Assembly (NCBI GenBank): GCA_949318235.1 | Contig: OX439132.1 | Span: 5,502,886-5,566,885 of the forward strand | Direction of reading: 5' to 3' | From: Ecdyonurus torrentis | Taxonomy: Eukaryota > Arthropoda > Insecta > Ephemeroptera > Heptageniidae | DNA: 64,000 nucleotides | Shown here: in pieces, positions 11,567 to 22,900 of the stretch | How positions within the stretch are numbered: position 1 is the first letter of the stretch | Layout of the letters: the number at the start of each line of letters is the position of its first letter | Notes under the pieces: generated by a model | The model's database searches: none | Told to the model about the DNA's origin: nothing | What the model saw: the letters and a program-made list of their open reading frames with translations, nothing else | Position numbers and translations under genes: made by a program

Positions 11567-11870
11567 AGCCATAGAATAGACCATGCACATAGCTTAAAAC
11601 AACAACATGTGCTTTTTAATGAAAACAGGATTGGATTTTCAAAACTGTGATGACAATTTTTACCAGAATGTAGCAATGTATATAGCCCACGAGAGAGCGT
11701 GAAAATACTGTAAAGTATGCAATTTGCGTGACTATTCATATTTCTGACGTAGCCGAAACATATTATGCAAAAATAAGTAAAAAAAAATTGTTGTGTGGGT
11801 TGAATAAAATCGAAATTTTCTGATCACTTCTATGGAGCTACGTACAGTTATTGGTTTTTGAGACAAAATA
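11567..11870 (-). repeat. Dispersed repeat, inverse of 57410-57705
   Basis: Read on the - strand this matches 57410-57705: CTCAAAAACC, then TGATCAGAAA, then TGAATAGTCACGCAAATTGC, ATACTTTACAGTATTTTC and ATTCTGGTAAAAATTGTCAT. The shared order over about 300 bp shows one interspersed family with a copy here and one inside a Myo3 intron. Confidence 0.8.
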
Positions 11871-12009
11871 ACTATAAAATTATTTATAAATAACATACAT
11901 GTTAAGTCCCATCAAGAGTACGTGTTTTGTGATATCAATTGATTTCTTCTGGTCTACACTCCCTTTCTTTACAAAGGGTGGCTCAATTGACCCTGCTATT
12001 TTCAAAAAT

Positions 12010-12135
12010 CGCACAAGAATGTGTCTTTCGGGTCTTTCCCCACAATTAGCGTAATATTAAATTAGGGGACCCTTTTAGCTTTCCCCGCACGCTAAACTGA
12101 TAAGCTCCATCATATTTCGATCGAGATGGCATTGC
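12010..12135. repeat. Second copy of the 10627-10760 repeat
   Basis: Shares TTTTCAAAAATCGCA, TTAAATTAGGGGAC, TTTAGCTTTCCCCGC and AAGCTCCAT in the same order and orientation as 10627-10760. Confidence 0.75.
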
Positions 12136-12671
12136 AACGTGTTTTATTGCGTTTTTTTTTTTTTTTTTTTTTTTTGCAGCTATATAGATCTGCCGCAAGC
12201 ATATTAAATGTATACTATATAAATTTTACTTCATACTTTTTTTACTATCCGATTTTTCATATAGTAAAACCATGTAGCGTATATATTCACTATATATAGT
12301 GAAGTAATTTTTCAGCGGGTGAAATTTACATCCAAAGCATAGGGCAAACTTATTAAAATTGTTGTAACAAAATTTCGTTACAGCGAAGAAAAAAAATCAA
12401 AACTTTATAGTAAAATAAAATAAGTAACAAATCCAAAAACTATCGTACAAACATCGCGCTCTTTCTTACAATAATTCTTCCGGAAAAGCGCGATAAAAGA
12501 AATTTGAATAAGTATAATGCTGTGACTGACCCCTATTTCATATTTCTAATAGTGAAATATGTATGTAATATATTTAGTGTCACCTATGGCAGTAAGAGGT
12601 CATCAGTTTATATTAGTTTGCAATACAATCCACACCACGCTCATGAGCTTCTGTGTTATTGCTCTATCATA
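12136..12671. other. AT-rich non-coding DNA with poly-T
   Basis: A poly-T run lies near 12150-12175 and a small ACTATATATAGT palindrome near 12290. No gene is seen. Confidence 0.45.
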
Positions 12672-12860
12672 AAAACGTTCCCTTAATGATGTAGTTCAAA
12701 TTTTCGCCGCAACAATCAACATGTAAAAAGTAAGTGGCGCTGCAATCTGGGGGAAATTTTAAAAATTTCCCCCACGTCGCAGCGCCACTTTTGTATGTAA
12801 TTTTGTATTCTTGCATTGTTGCGGCGAAAATTTGAATTACATCATTAAGGGAACGTCTTT
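12672..12860. mobile_element. Hairpin MITE, arms ~90 bp
   Basis: The left arm begins AAAACGTTCCCTTAATGATG and the right arm ends with the inverse CATCATTAAGGGAACGTCTT. The arms pair through TTCGCCGCAACAAT and GTGGCGCTGC down to a turn at about 12760 (GGGAAATTTTAAAAATTTCC). No coding capacity. Arm identity is roughly 85-90% by eye. No target duplication was resolved. Confidence 0.8.
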
Positions 12861-13680
12861 TCAACAATAGCTTCCAATCCTGGTTTATATATCCGTCGTG
12901 ATCCACACGATCACGTGGATCCTCCCGTACTTCCTCGTCCCTGTCTTTCTCTCACGCAAATAAGCATTCGTTGCTGAGCGGTAAAGCTAAACAGGATGAA
13001 GTTTCGCATCACTCTCGGAGTGGTCGATCTTTTATATAACATCCATCTTGTAAGCGATATCTATGATATCGGGCGTTGTCTCCTGACTTCGTTTCAGTAA
13101 TTATAAATGTGGGTGAAAAATACCTAATCCTTAACCTATCCTTAATTAATTTGATTACTGTTTCTGCTATTTCGCATTATTTCTTTGTCACGAGAGAATA
13201 TTTCGTATTGCTATATTTCGTCAATAAATAATATACTAAAGTAAAAGATATTTTTATGTTTGTCATTTGTTTATAACATTAATCTCCTAATGCCTTTAAA
13301 TATAATTTGCCTAGGGGTTTAATTAGGGTTCATTCACGTTGCGTATATATTAAGAAATGCAAATTATATTAAAATAAAAAAAAAACTTTAAATTATTTTA
13401 CTACAGTATACCCACGCTTGATCGGCTTTATGCATCCGCGGAACCTCTGCAGTCACCACCCAAAAAATTATAATAATTCGAAATCAGGTATACCTGATAC
13501 CTCAATTTAACCGACCTGTTCGACCATGTTTCGTAAATGAACGCAGTCACAATTTTCAATTCATAAAACAAAAATTTCCTTATGTTAATATAATAATACA
13601 CTATATAATCTATATAATAATATATATATATACGCTTATTCAGAAATAACATCTTCCATTTTTTATAATAATAAAATATT
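12861..13680. other. Non-coding stretch with a CpG-richer segment, no gene called
   Basis: 12870-13100 is more complex and CpG-richer than its surroundings and includes a GATCCAC...GTGGATC hairpin at 12900-12921. It has no convincing exon, and the rest is AT-rich. It could be a degraded repeat or an unrecognised UTR. Confidence 0.4.
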
Positions 13681-14322
13681 TAAAGTAATAATAATAAATA
13701 AAAAAAATTTTAGATCCTAACCAAATTCTGAAAACATTTAGTGAGCTTTTTGTTTAGAAAATAAAATTTGAAATTTTTATAACACACAATTAGTGTTAGT
13801 TCAAAGAAAAAAATTAAAAAATATATATATGAGAGAGAAAAAATTATAAGAAACATTATATCTTATAACCCAACTATAGAAACATTAATGGGGGTAGCAT
13901 AAATAAATTGTTATATTTGTTTCAAAAAACTTCTCCAATTTTTATAATACACAATTAGTGCCAGCCAAAAAAAGATAGAAAAAAAATACCTTTTTTTCTC
14001 TAAAAGTAAAAAAATTATGAAAAAAAAAAAAAATTGAAACATTGGGATTTACCCAAATCTAGAAACATTCTCGGGGGACAAATTCGTTTTAAAAATAAAA
14101 ACTTTCTTAACAATAATACACAATTAGTGCCAGTTGCGGAAAACATACATTTTTATCACTTATTTATAAGTGATAATAACCAAATAAAAAAAATGTGTAT
14201 ATTATGGACATATAACCAAACTCTGGAAACTTTTAGTGCGATGGAGCTATATAAACTTTTAAAAAAAATAATACTTCCATTCCAGAGATTCTATAGTTTA
14301 GTTAAGATCCTATAATAATATG

Positions 14323-14354
<32 letters not shown>

Positions 14355-14679
14355 CTTACTCTCATATATATTATATATATATATATATACTAGTATTAGT
14401 GGTTTTTTTCTTTATTCTGGCCTCTGGCACTAATTATGTGTTGTAAAAATTGGAGATATTATTTTTTAAACAATTAACTTTATAAGCTATAGTACTAAAT
14501 GTTTCCAGAGTTTGGTTGTATAGATCCAATTTTTTTTAATTGTTATATATTATTTCTTAAGTGTTTAAAAAAATGTTTTTTTCCACTGGCACTATGTGTT
14601 GTATATTATAAAAAATAAAGTTTTTATTTTTGAAACGTACTTTGTATAATACTATAGCACTAAGTTTTTCTAATGTTAA

Positions 14680-14718
<39 letters not shown>

Positions 14719-14810
14719 CCTCTCTTTTAATTTTTTACTTCAAGTGAGAAAAAGTATAGTGTTTTTCCCCTGGCCTGGCACTACTTGTTTTTAAAAATTT
14801 TAATGTGTTC
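13681..14810. repeat. Two-orientation tandem array of ~160-bp units
   Basis: Three units carry ACACAATTAGTG(CC/TT)AG in + orientation (about 13785, 13950 and 14118). Three carry the inverse CTGGCACTA..(T)GTGTTGTA (about 14426, 14586 and 14774). Other words (AAACTCTGGAAAC / GTTTCCAGAGTTTGG, AATTTTTATAA) are also mirrored. The turn lies around 14310-14400 and contains a (CT)n tract and an (AT)n tract. Short frames inside, such as 14034-14315, are repeat by-products. Confidence 0.8.
14321..14352. repeat. (CT)n microsatellite
   Basis: About 15 uninterrupted CT units near the turn of the two-orientation array. A second tract of similar length lies at about 14682-14716. Confidence 0.95.
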
Positions 14811-15090
14811 GATCAATTTGCAATCTTTGTATATTCTAAATTGTTCACTTTCATTCTGCCGCCTAGCTTCTACACGATCGAAAGGAACCCGCATACTGTC
14901 AAAACACATACAATATATATGATTATGTCCTAAGAACTTGAAAATACTAAAGCAAACGATATATATTAAATCTTTTATTATAAAAACAAATAATCAAAAA
15001 AGAATAATACAATGTTTGTGACTTTTCTCAAATAACTATATAAAATAACTGAAGATGACTGAAAAATGATTGTATAGTATATATATATAC

Positions 15091-16040
15091 CAGTGGCGTA
15101 GCCAAGATTTTACCACAGGGGGAGGGTTTCAGGTTCAAAGCAGCCGGGGCGAAGCCCCCAAAAGGCCGCCGTAGGCGTGAATTTTTTTGAGGCACGCCCT
15201 TTTTTTTGATGAAATTTATGTATTTCCTATGCATTTAATTCAGGGTTTCTAGCAACAGGGAGAACAGCCGGGAAAATGCAGGGAATGTGAAAACCTCTGG
15301 AAAACAGGGAAAATTCAGGGGAAAAAGCATAAAATACTGGAAAATGATATAGTTTAATTATAACACTAAAATAGTTTCTTTTTATACAAATATATATAAT
15401 ATGTATCTCATTTTAAAACTTTTTTTGTAATTTGTATAAATTAGAGCGTGTAGTTGTATTTAATTTGAGTTTTAAAGCGATTTTGTCCATATTTATACTT
15501 ATTTATTTAATTTATATTTATTATTTTTTTCTTTTACAGAGAAAAAAATGATTGCAAATTGAATATTTTAATTATTGAATTAGTTTAATTGTCAAGTTTT
15601 TTTTTCGCGAATTCTTTCTTGAAACATCTGAAATTTCAAAATTTAAAACAAAAATTTTAACCTGAAAAACAAAAAAGGTAGTATTTTTTTAAGCATATGC
15701 AGCTGAAAGAAAATTTCAAAGTCACTTAGAATTAAAGAAACATTATAACATATTCTCTCAATTTTTTACTCAAGCAGTGAAAAAATATTAAACTAAAAGT
15801 GTACTTTAAATGTAATAGCAAATTTTTTGAAATATCCAAATTTTGCATTTTCTGGCAAAAAGGGGCATGTCCCCAACAAAAATCGCGCCTGTCGCGTGGG
15901 GTTGTCAAATATGATAACTGCGCCCTATTGCAATAATCTTTGACATTCTAATATTATAAAAGAATAGAATAAAATTTCTGGAAAATGGAAGAAATCTCTG
16001 GAAAAAACATGGAAAATGCAGATAAAATGAAAGTTTAAAA
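15091..16040. mobile_element. Nested DNA-transposon remnants
   Basis: Two hAT-like starts are seen: CAGTGGCGTAGCCA at 15091 and CAGGGTTTCTAGCAACAGGG at 15242. The second is followed by repeated CAGGGAAAA / CTGGAAAA words. Matching CTGGAAAATGG and CTGGAAAAAACATGG words near 15985-16015 suggest the other side. Exact ends and target duplications are not resolved, and no transposase frame is present. Confidence 0.6.
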
Positions 16041-16044
16041 CTGC

Positions 16045-19000
16045 TATACCCTATTTTAAATGTCGTCAAATGGTCTTGGTATAATATTCGTGTTATTTTG
16101 AATAAAAATTGAATTAATACATGTGAATTCGTATTTATCAGAATAAGTTTAAAGTGACCTAAATATTCATAAAAGATAGGAAAAAGGGGAAAAAATTATG
16201 TCGAACCTATTTTAAATGACGTCATTAGATACTTGTATAAGATTCACATTATTTTGTGAATAACAAATCAAAAAATACATGTGAATTCGTATATTTCTCA
16301 GAATTAGTTGAAAATGACCTAAATATTCAAAAAAGATAGGCAAAAGTCGAAAAAAAAGTGTCGAACCTATTTTAAATAACGCAATTAGATACTTGTATGA
16401 GATTCACATAATTTTGAATAAAAAATCAATAAATACATGTGAATTCGTATATTTCTCAGAATAAGTTAAAAGTGACCTAAATATTAATAAAAGATAGGCA
16501 AAAATCGAAAAAGTTGTGTCAAAACCTATTTACAAATATGTCACATCGCACATCGTTCTTGTATATTAAAATTTTATAGAAGTACAATTGTTTGCCTTTA
16601 AAATAGGTTCGACACATTTTTTTCGACTTTTGCCTATCTTTTATGAATATTTAGGTCACTTTTAACTTATTCTGAGAAATATACGAATTCACATGTATTA
16701 ATTCAATTTTTATTCAAAATAACACGAATATTATACCAAGACCATGTGACGTCATTTAAAATAGGTTCGACACATTTTTTTCGACTTTTGCCTATTTTTT
16801 ATGATTATTTAGGTCTCTTTTAACCTATTCTGAGAAATATACGAATTCACATGTATTAATTCAATTTTTATTCAAAATAATACGAATATTATACCTAGAC
16901 TATGTGACGTCATTTAAAATAGGTTCGACACAGTTTTTTCGACTTTTGCCTATCTGTTATGAATATTTAGGTCACTTTGAACTTATTCTGAGAAATATAC
17001 GAATTCACATGTATTTTTTGATTTTTAATTCAAAATAATGTGAATTTTATACAAGTGTCTAATGACGTCATTTAAAATAGGTTCGACACAATTTTTTCGA
17101 CTTTTGCCTATCTTTTATGAATATTTAGGTCACTTTAAATATATTCTAAGAATTATACGAATTCACATGTATTTTTTGATTTTTTATTCAAAATAATGTG
17201 AATCTCATACAAGTATCTAATGACGTCATTTAAAATAGGTTCGACACAATTTTTTCGACTTTTGCCTATCTGTTATGAATATTTAGGTCACTTTCAACTT
17301 ATTCTGAGAAATATACGAATTCACATGTATTTTTTGATTTTTTATTCAAAATAATGTGAATCTCATACAAGTATCTAATGACGTCATTTAAAATAGGTTC
17401 GACACAATTTTTTCGACTTTTGCCTTTCTGTTATGAATATTTAGGTCACTTTCAACTTATTCTGAGAAATATACGAATTCACATGTATTTTTTGATTTTT
17501 TATTCAAAATAATGTTAATTTTATACAAGTGTCTAATGACGTCATTTAAAATAGGTTCGACACAATTTTTTCGACTTTTGCCTATCTTTTATGAATATTT
17601 AGGTCACTTTAAACTTATTCTGAGAAATATACGAATTCACATGTATTTTTTGATTTTTTATTCAAAATAATGTGAATTTTATACAAGTGTCTAATGACGT
17701 CATTTAAAATAGGTTCGACACAATTTTTTCGACTTTTGCCTATCTTTAATGAATAATTAGGTCATTTTCAACTAATTCTGAGAAATATACGAATTCACAT
17801 GTATTTTTTGATTTTTTATTCAAAATAATGTGAATCTTATACAAGTATCTAATGACGTCATTTAAAATAGGTTCGACACAATTTTTTCGACTTTTGCCTA
17901 TCTTTTATGAATTTTTAGGTCACTTTAAATATATTCTGAGAATTATACGAATTCACATGTATTTTTTGATTTTTTATTCAAAATAATGTGAATCTTATAC
18001 AAGTATCTAATGACGTCATTTAAAATAGGTTCGACACAATTTTTTCGACTTTTGCCTATCTTTTATGATTATTTAGGTCACTTTTAACCTATTCTGAGAA
18101 ATATACGAATTCACATGTGTTGATTCAATTTTTTTCAAAATAACACGAATATTATACCAAGACCATGTGACGTCATTTAAAATAGGTTCGACACATTTTT
18201 TTTTACTTTTTTTTATCTTTTATGATCATTTAGGTCATTTTCAACTTATTCTGAGAAATATACGAATTCACATGTATTTTTTGATTTTTTATTCAAAATA
18301 ATGTGTATCTTATACAAGTGTCTAATGACGTCATTTAAAATAGGTTCGACACAATTTTTTCGACTTTTGCCTATCTGTTATGAATATTTAGGTCACTTTA
18401 AATATATTCTGAGAATTATACGAATTCACATGTATTTTTTGATTTTTAATTCAAAATAATGTGAATCTCATACAAGTATCTCATGACGTAATTTAAAATA
18501 GGTTCGACACAATTTTTTCGACTTTTGCCTATCTTTTATGAATAATTAGGTCATTTTCAACTAATTCTGAGAAATATACGAATTCACATGTATTTTTTGA
18601 TTTTTTATTCAAAATAATGTGAATCTTATACAGGTATCTAATGACGTCATTTAAAATAGGTTCGACACAATTTTTTCGACTTTTGCCTATCTTTAATGAA
18701 TATTTAGGTCACTTCTAACTTATTCTGAGAAATATACGAATTCACATGTATTTTTTGATTTTTTATTCAAAATAATGTGAATTTTATACAAGTGTCTAAT
18801 GACGTCATTTAAAATAGGTTCGACACAATGTTTTCGACTTTTGCCTATCTTTTATGAATATTTAGGTCACTTTAAATATATTCTGAAAATTATACGAATT
18901 CACATGTATTTTTTGATTTTTTATTCAAAATAATGTGAATCTCATACAAGTATCTCATGACGTAATTAAAAATAGGTTCGACACAATTTTTTCGACTTTT

Positions 19001-19448
19001 GCCTATCTTTTATGAATAATTAGGTCACTTTGAACTTATTCTGAGCAATATACGAATTCACATGTATTTTTTTATTTTTTTATTCAAAATAATGTGAATC
19101 TCATACAAGTATCTAATGACGTCATTTAAAATAGGTTCGACACATTTTTTTCGACTTTTGCCTATCTTTAATGAATATTTAGGTCACTTCTAACTTATTC
19201 TGAGAAATATACGAATTCACATTTTTTTTTTTTGATTTTTTATTCAAAATAATGTGAATCTCATACAAGTATCAAATGACGTCATTTAAAATAGGTTCGA
19301 CACAATTTTTTCGACTTTTGCCTATCTGTTATGAATATTTAGGTCACTTTTGAACTTATTCTGAGAAATATACGAATTCACATGTATTTTTGATTTTTTA
19401 TTCAAAATAATGTGAATTTTATACAAGTGTCTAATGACGTCATTTAAA
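16045..19448. repeat. 158-bp satellite array with one orientation switch
   Basis: About four monomers run in one orientation (16045-16555). After an irregular junction (about 16556-16600), about 18 run in the other. The word ATAGGTTCGACAC recurs at 16602, 16761, 16919, 17077, 17235, 17393, 17551, 17709, 17867, 18025, 18182, 18340, 18498, 18656, 18814, 18972, 19131 and 19291, so the period is 158 bp. Monomers share TTTTTTCGACTTTTGCCTAT, a GAATTC site in ACGAATTCACATGT, and usually the palindrome TGACGTCA. The array is cut by the sequence gap, so its true size is unknown. Confidence 0.97.
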
Positions 19449-19648
19449 NNNNNNNNNNNNNNNNNNNNNNNNNNNNNNNNNNNNNNNNNNNNNNNNNNNN
19501 NNNNNNNNNNNNNNNNNNNNNNNNNNNNNNNNNNNNNNNNNNNNNNNNNNNNNNNNNNNNNNNNNNNNNNNNNNNNNNNNNNNNNNNNNNNNNNNNNNNN
19601 NNNNNNNNNNNNNNNNNNNNNNNNNNNNNNNNNNNNNNNNNNNNNNNN
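19449..19648. other. Assembly gap of 200 N
   Basis: Exactly 200 N follow the satellite directly, which looks like a fixed-size placeholder for a gap of unknown length. Missing satellite, and possibly upstream exons of the XKR gene, may lie here or further upstream. Confidence 0.98.
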
Positions 19649-19934
19649 AAAAATACTATTTATATTTATTTAGTTACTGTACTGATATTTTAGATGTTTT
19701 TTTCTTTCAGGGAAAATAAACTTTTGTAGTATAAGAATTTATTAATGTATGTACCCTCATATATTATATTTTACATATTTTACTAATTATATATATAAAA
19801 AAAAACTTAAAAAAAAATATTTACTGTATCAGATTAAATTGTTGTAAATTAAAGTTACATTCATTATAAAAAGCTATTTGTATGTTTAAACATTTTTCAT
19901 AAAATAACATTGTAAAAAATTGTTTGTATTCCAG
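19649..19934 (+). other. Intron sequence upstream of the first visible XKR exon
   Basis: AT-rich sequence ending in a splice acceptor (TTGTATTCCAG, 19924-19934). The first visible XKR exon begins mid-codon, so at least one coding exon lies upstream and is not in the readable sequence. Confidence 0.7.
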
Positions 19935-22900
19935 GTATGTGCTAGCCTTGCAGACAGCAGCAAGCGGCACTCCTGAGTCGTTGCTACATCAGCAACAAGA
20001 TCTTTGTCTACTCCACTTGTTTAACAGCTTCCTGGAGGCTGCCCCACAGCTCGTACTACAACTGTACGTCACAGCAAAGCTTGGAAATATCCCTCCGTGG
20101 ACTGGTATGTGTAACTTAATTTTAATTCATCCCAAATATACACACATATCACTGGCATAGATGCTATTTAAACGCAAAATTAATTTCTTTTTTTCCCCTT
20201 AAAGGTGTAGAACACCTTGAAAGAAAGAAAAAAGTCAAATACATATCCTAACACATTGTACCTAAATATCAATGTTGATTTGGCTGGAGTTATTGATTTC
20301 TAATTTATTTTCCATTTTCAAAATGACAGCTGCTGGTATATGACGTCACAGCTCACTAGTCAACGTGCGCGGAAACAGGCTCCGGCCGAATCAACATCGA
20401 TATTTATTTATGTTGGGATATTAGACATGTTTTTTTGTTCAAGGTGTGCTACGCCTTTAATTTCTTTATTAGGTTATAATGTTCATATGGTTTCAATTGA
20501 TAGGTTTGAGTCTCCTTGCCTCGCTACTATCACTTGCCTGGGCCATTGCTGGCTACACACGTGCCATGAGACTGTGTCGTCCTGACAAACAGCCTGCATC
20601 ATGGGCAGCATTGGCTTTGCAAGCAGCTTGGAGAGCAGGCACTCTCACTGCAAGAATCACTGCACTTGCTGTTCTTGCTCTCACCAGTCCTACGTGGCTA
20701 GCTATTATGTTGGGTATGTCAAGAATTGTTTTAATTGTGTCTGCCAAGTTAAAATTTCTATAATAGACTTCTAAATTTAGTAATAGCTATTGCATTCTCA
20801 TGAAATGCATTTTAAACAAAGACCTAATGATGCTTGAAATCCCCTGTTTCCTTGCTCCAAAACATGTGCAATTCCATTTAAAATTAGGTGATTGTAATTT
20901 TTCCTGAATAACTGGAGCACAACCCCCCCCCCCCCCCCCAAAGTGACATAAAGTCATGTGCTAGCACTTTGTTAGTACATTATTTTTGAGCTATAGTTTG
21001 TTGAATTAACCTGATTTTTGCTAGTTTTCTAATATCTCTTGTGATGGTGTTTATTTTATACTCCTATGTTTGTAGGTCTCCATTGGCTTGCCATGACAGC
21101 ATGGGCAATTTGGCAACGTACTGACTTCTGTGAGACGTGGTGGGAGGAAAGAGCATACAATGCTGTCGTGGGTGTGGTCTACTGCTTTTGTTTCTTCAAC
21201 TTGCGAGAAGGTCCATCACGTCACCGTGCAACTGCATTCTACCTGCTCGCTGCTGTGGAGAACGCTCTGTGTGTTGCAGCCTATGCAGTGTGGGGTGGTG
21301 ACCAAGTGGAACGTGTCACTCATATTGGAAATGTGAAGCTAGTTACACTGGCAGTTACTCTCACCATGTTGCTCGGTAAGTTACATGTCCTGGTGATTTC
21401 ATATTGTCCTGGTACTGTATTACTTTATAATTAGAAATCAACTTACCAATATACTAATTTTAAAGTGTTTTATTATTATTATTATTATTATCCAGTATTA
21501 CTTGTGATAGGTAAATTGAGTTTTTTCAAGGTCTATAGCAGGGTTTCTCAACCTTTTTGAGCTGCGGAGCACTTTTAGGAGTAAGGAGTGCTCACGGAGC
21601 ACTGGGGGGGTTTGGAGGGCGTAGCCCCCTCAAAAAGCCCGCGATTTTTTTTCCAACCACGTGACCGTTTTTTAGGCAATTTAAGTGAATTTAAGTGAAG
21701 ATTTTCAAGAAGATTAACATTCACCCCATTAAAAACTATAACTAAAATTAGAGCTTTAAATTTTACAAATATAATGGAATCAAGGAAAAAATTAAGTAAT
21801 AAATTTGTAACTTCAGAGCAGAAATTGTGTGGTTAATTGAAAAATTAATAAAATAACTTGTTTTTAAAAGCGTGATTTTTAACACTTCTGAACTATTTTA
21901 TTTTACGATTAAAAATGTTATTTTGAGAAATAATATTTTTCTGAAAATATTTGGTAGTAATAGAACTGTCACAAATACTGTCTCCTGTTAAAAAAAAATC
22001 AAAACGATTCTGTCAAAAAATTGAAAAATTAACTTGAATTTATATTTTGGAAAAATTAAGGCTGCCTAGAAAAAACAATATTTATGGCCTTAGTTTCAAC
22101 CTTCAGTATTTACTGAAAGTTTAAAATAGGGACCTTTATAATTTTCAAAATCTAAAATGACTTCACCAAAATTAAATAAATTGTTAATAATACATAACAG
22201 GTATTATTCAAAAACACAAAATACTCATGAAAATTGAGACGTTTTGTACTGTATTGTTTAAAAATTATGAACATATTTTATTTTATTTTTTCTTTTTTTT
22301 TTCTTTCTTTATTTATTATTTTTTTTTTACTTCTTTCTAAATTCTGGGGAGCACCTGAAACCATCTCGCGGAGCACCAGTGCTCCGCGGAGCACCGGTTG
22401 AGAAACCCTGGTCTATAGAGTCACAGATTCAATACTGTTTTTTTTTTTGTTTTTTTTTTTATTATTATTATTATTTATTATTAATAAGTTAAAAAAAAAA
22501 AAATTATTTAGAAAATAGTTGGTAGAGATTAGAGCACGTTGAATTGAAAATTAATAAAACGCGAAAATTCTCTAATTTAAATAGTAAATTGGGACTAGGG
22601 ATCAAATATTCTAGCTTTAGCTAGTTAAAAAGTAGACGTTAAAGGGATGGAGGTATAGTGTCAAAATAAAATACGATGTGCCTAGCATCTCACGTTCTCA
22701 CACTACGTCAAAGACACAACATTATAAAACAGCATCAGACTTACTCTTTGCCTTAGACCGGTTTCGTCCTTTACCTAGGACTCATCAGTAAGGCTTGGCA
22801 GAGAGCTCTGTACAGCTAGAGATGGCTCACACCACATCTGCTAACTGACTGAGCTGAGGAAGCAAGTGGCAGTCGCGTTTATATACGCGATGCCCCCGCA

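Noticed and set aside
16045..19448. CRISPR-like array
   Set aside because: Whole 158-bp units repeat with no unique spacers, in a eukaryotic genome; it is a satellite.
19434..19673. Open frame across the N gap
   Set aside because: It exists only because N codons are not read as stops; it starts in satellite DNA.
19924..20160. XKR starting at 19924 as a complete small gene
   Set aside because: The start is a TTG inside the splice acceptor region and the end runs into the intron; exon structure explains the coding part.
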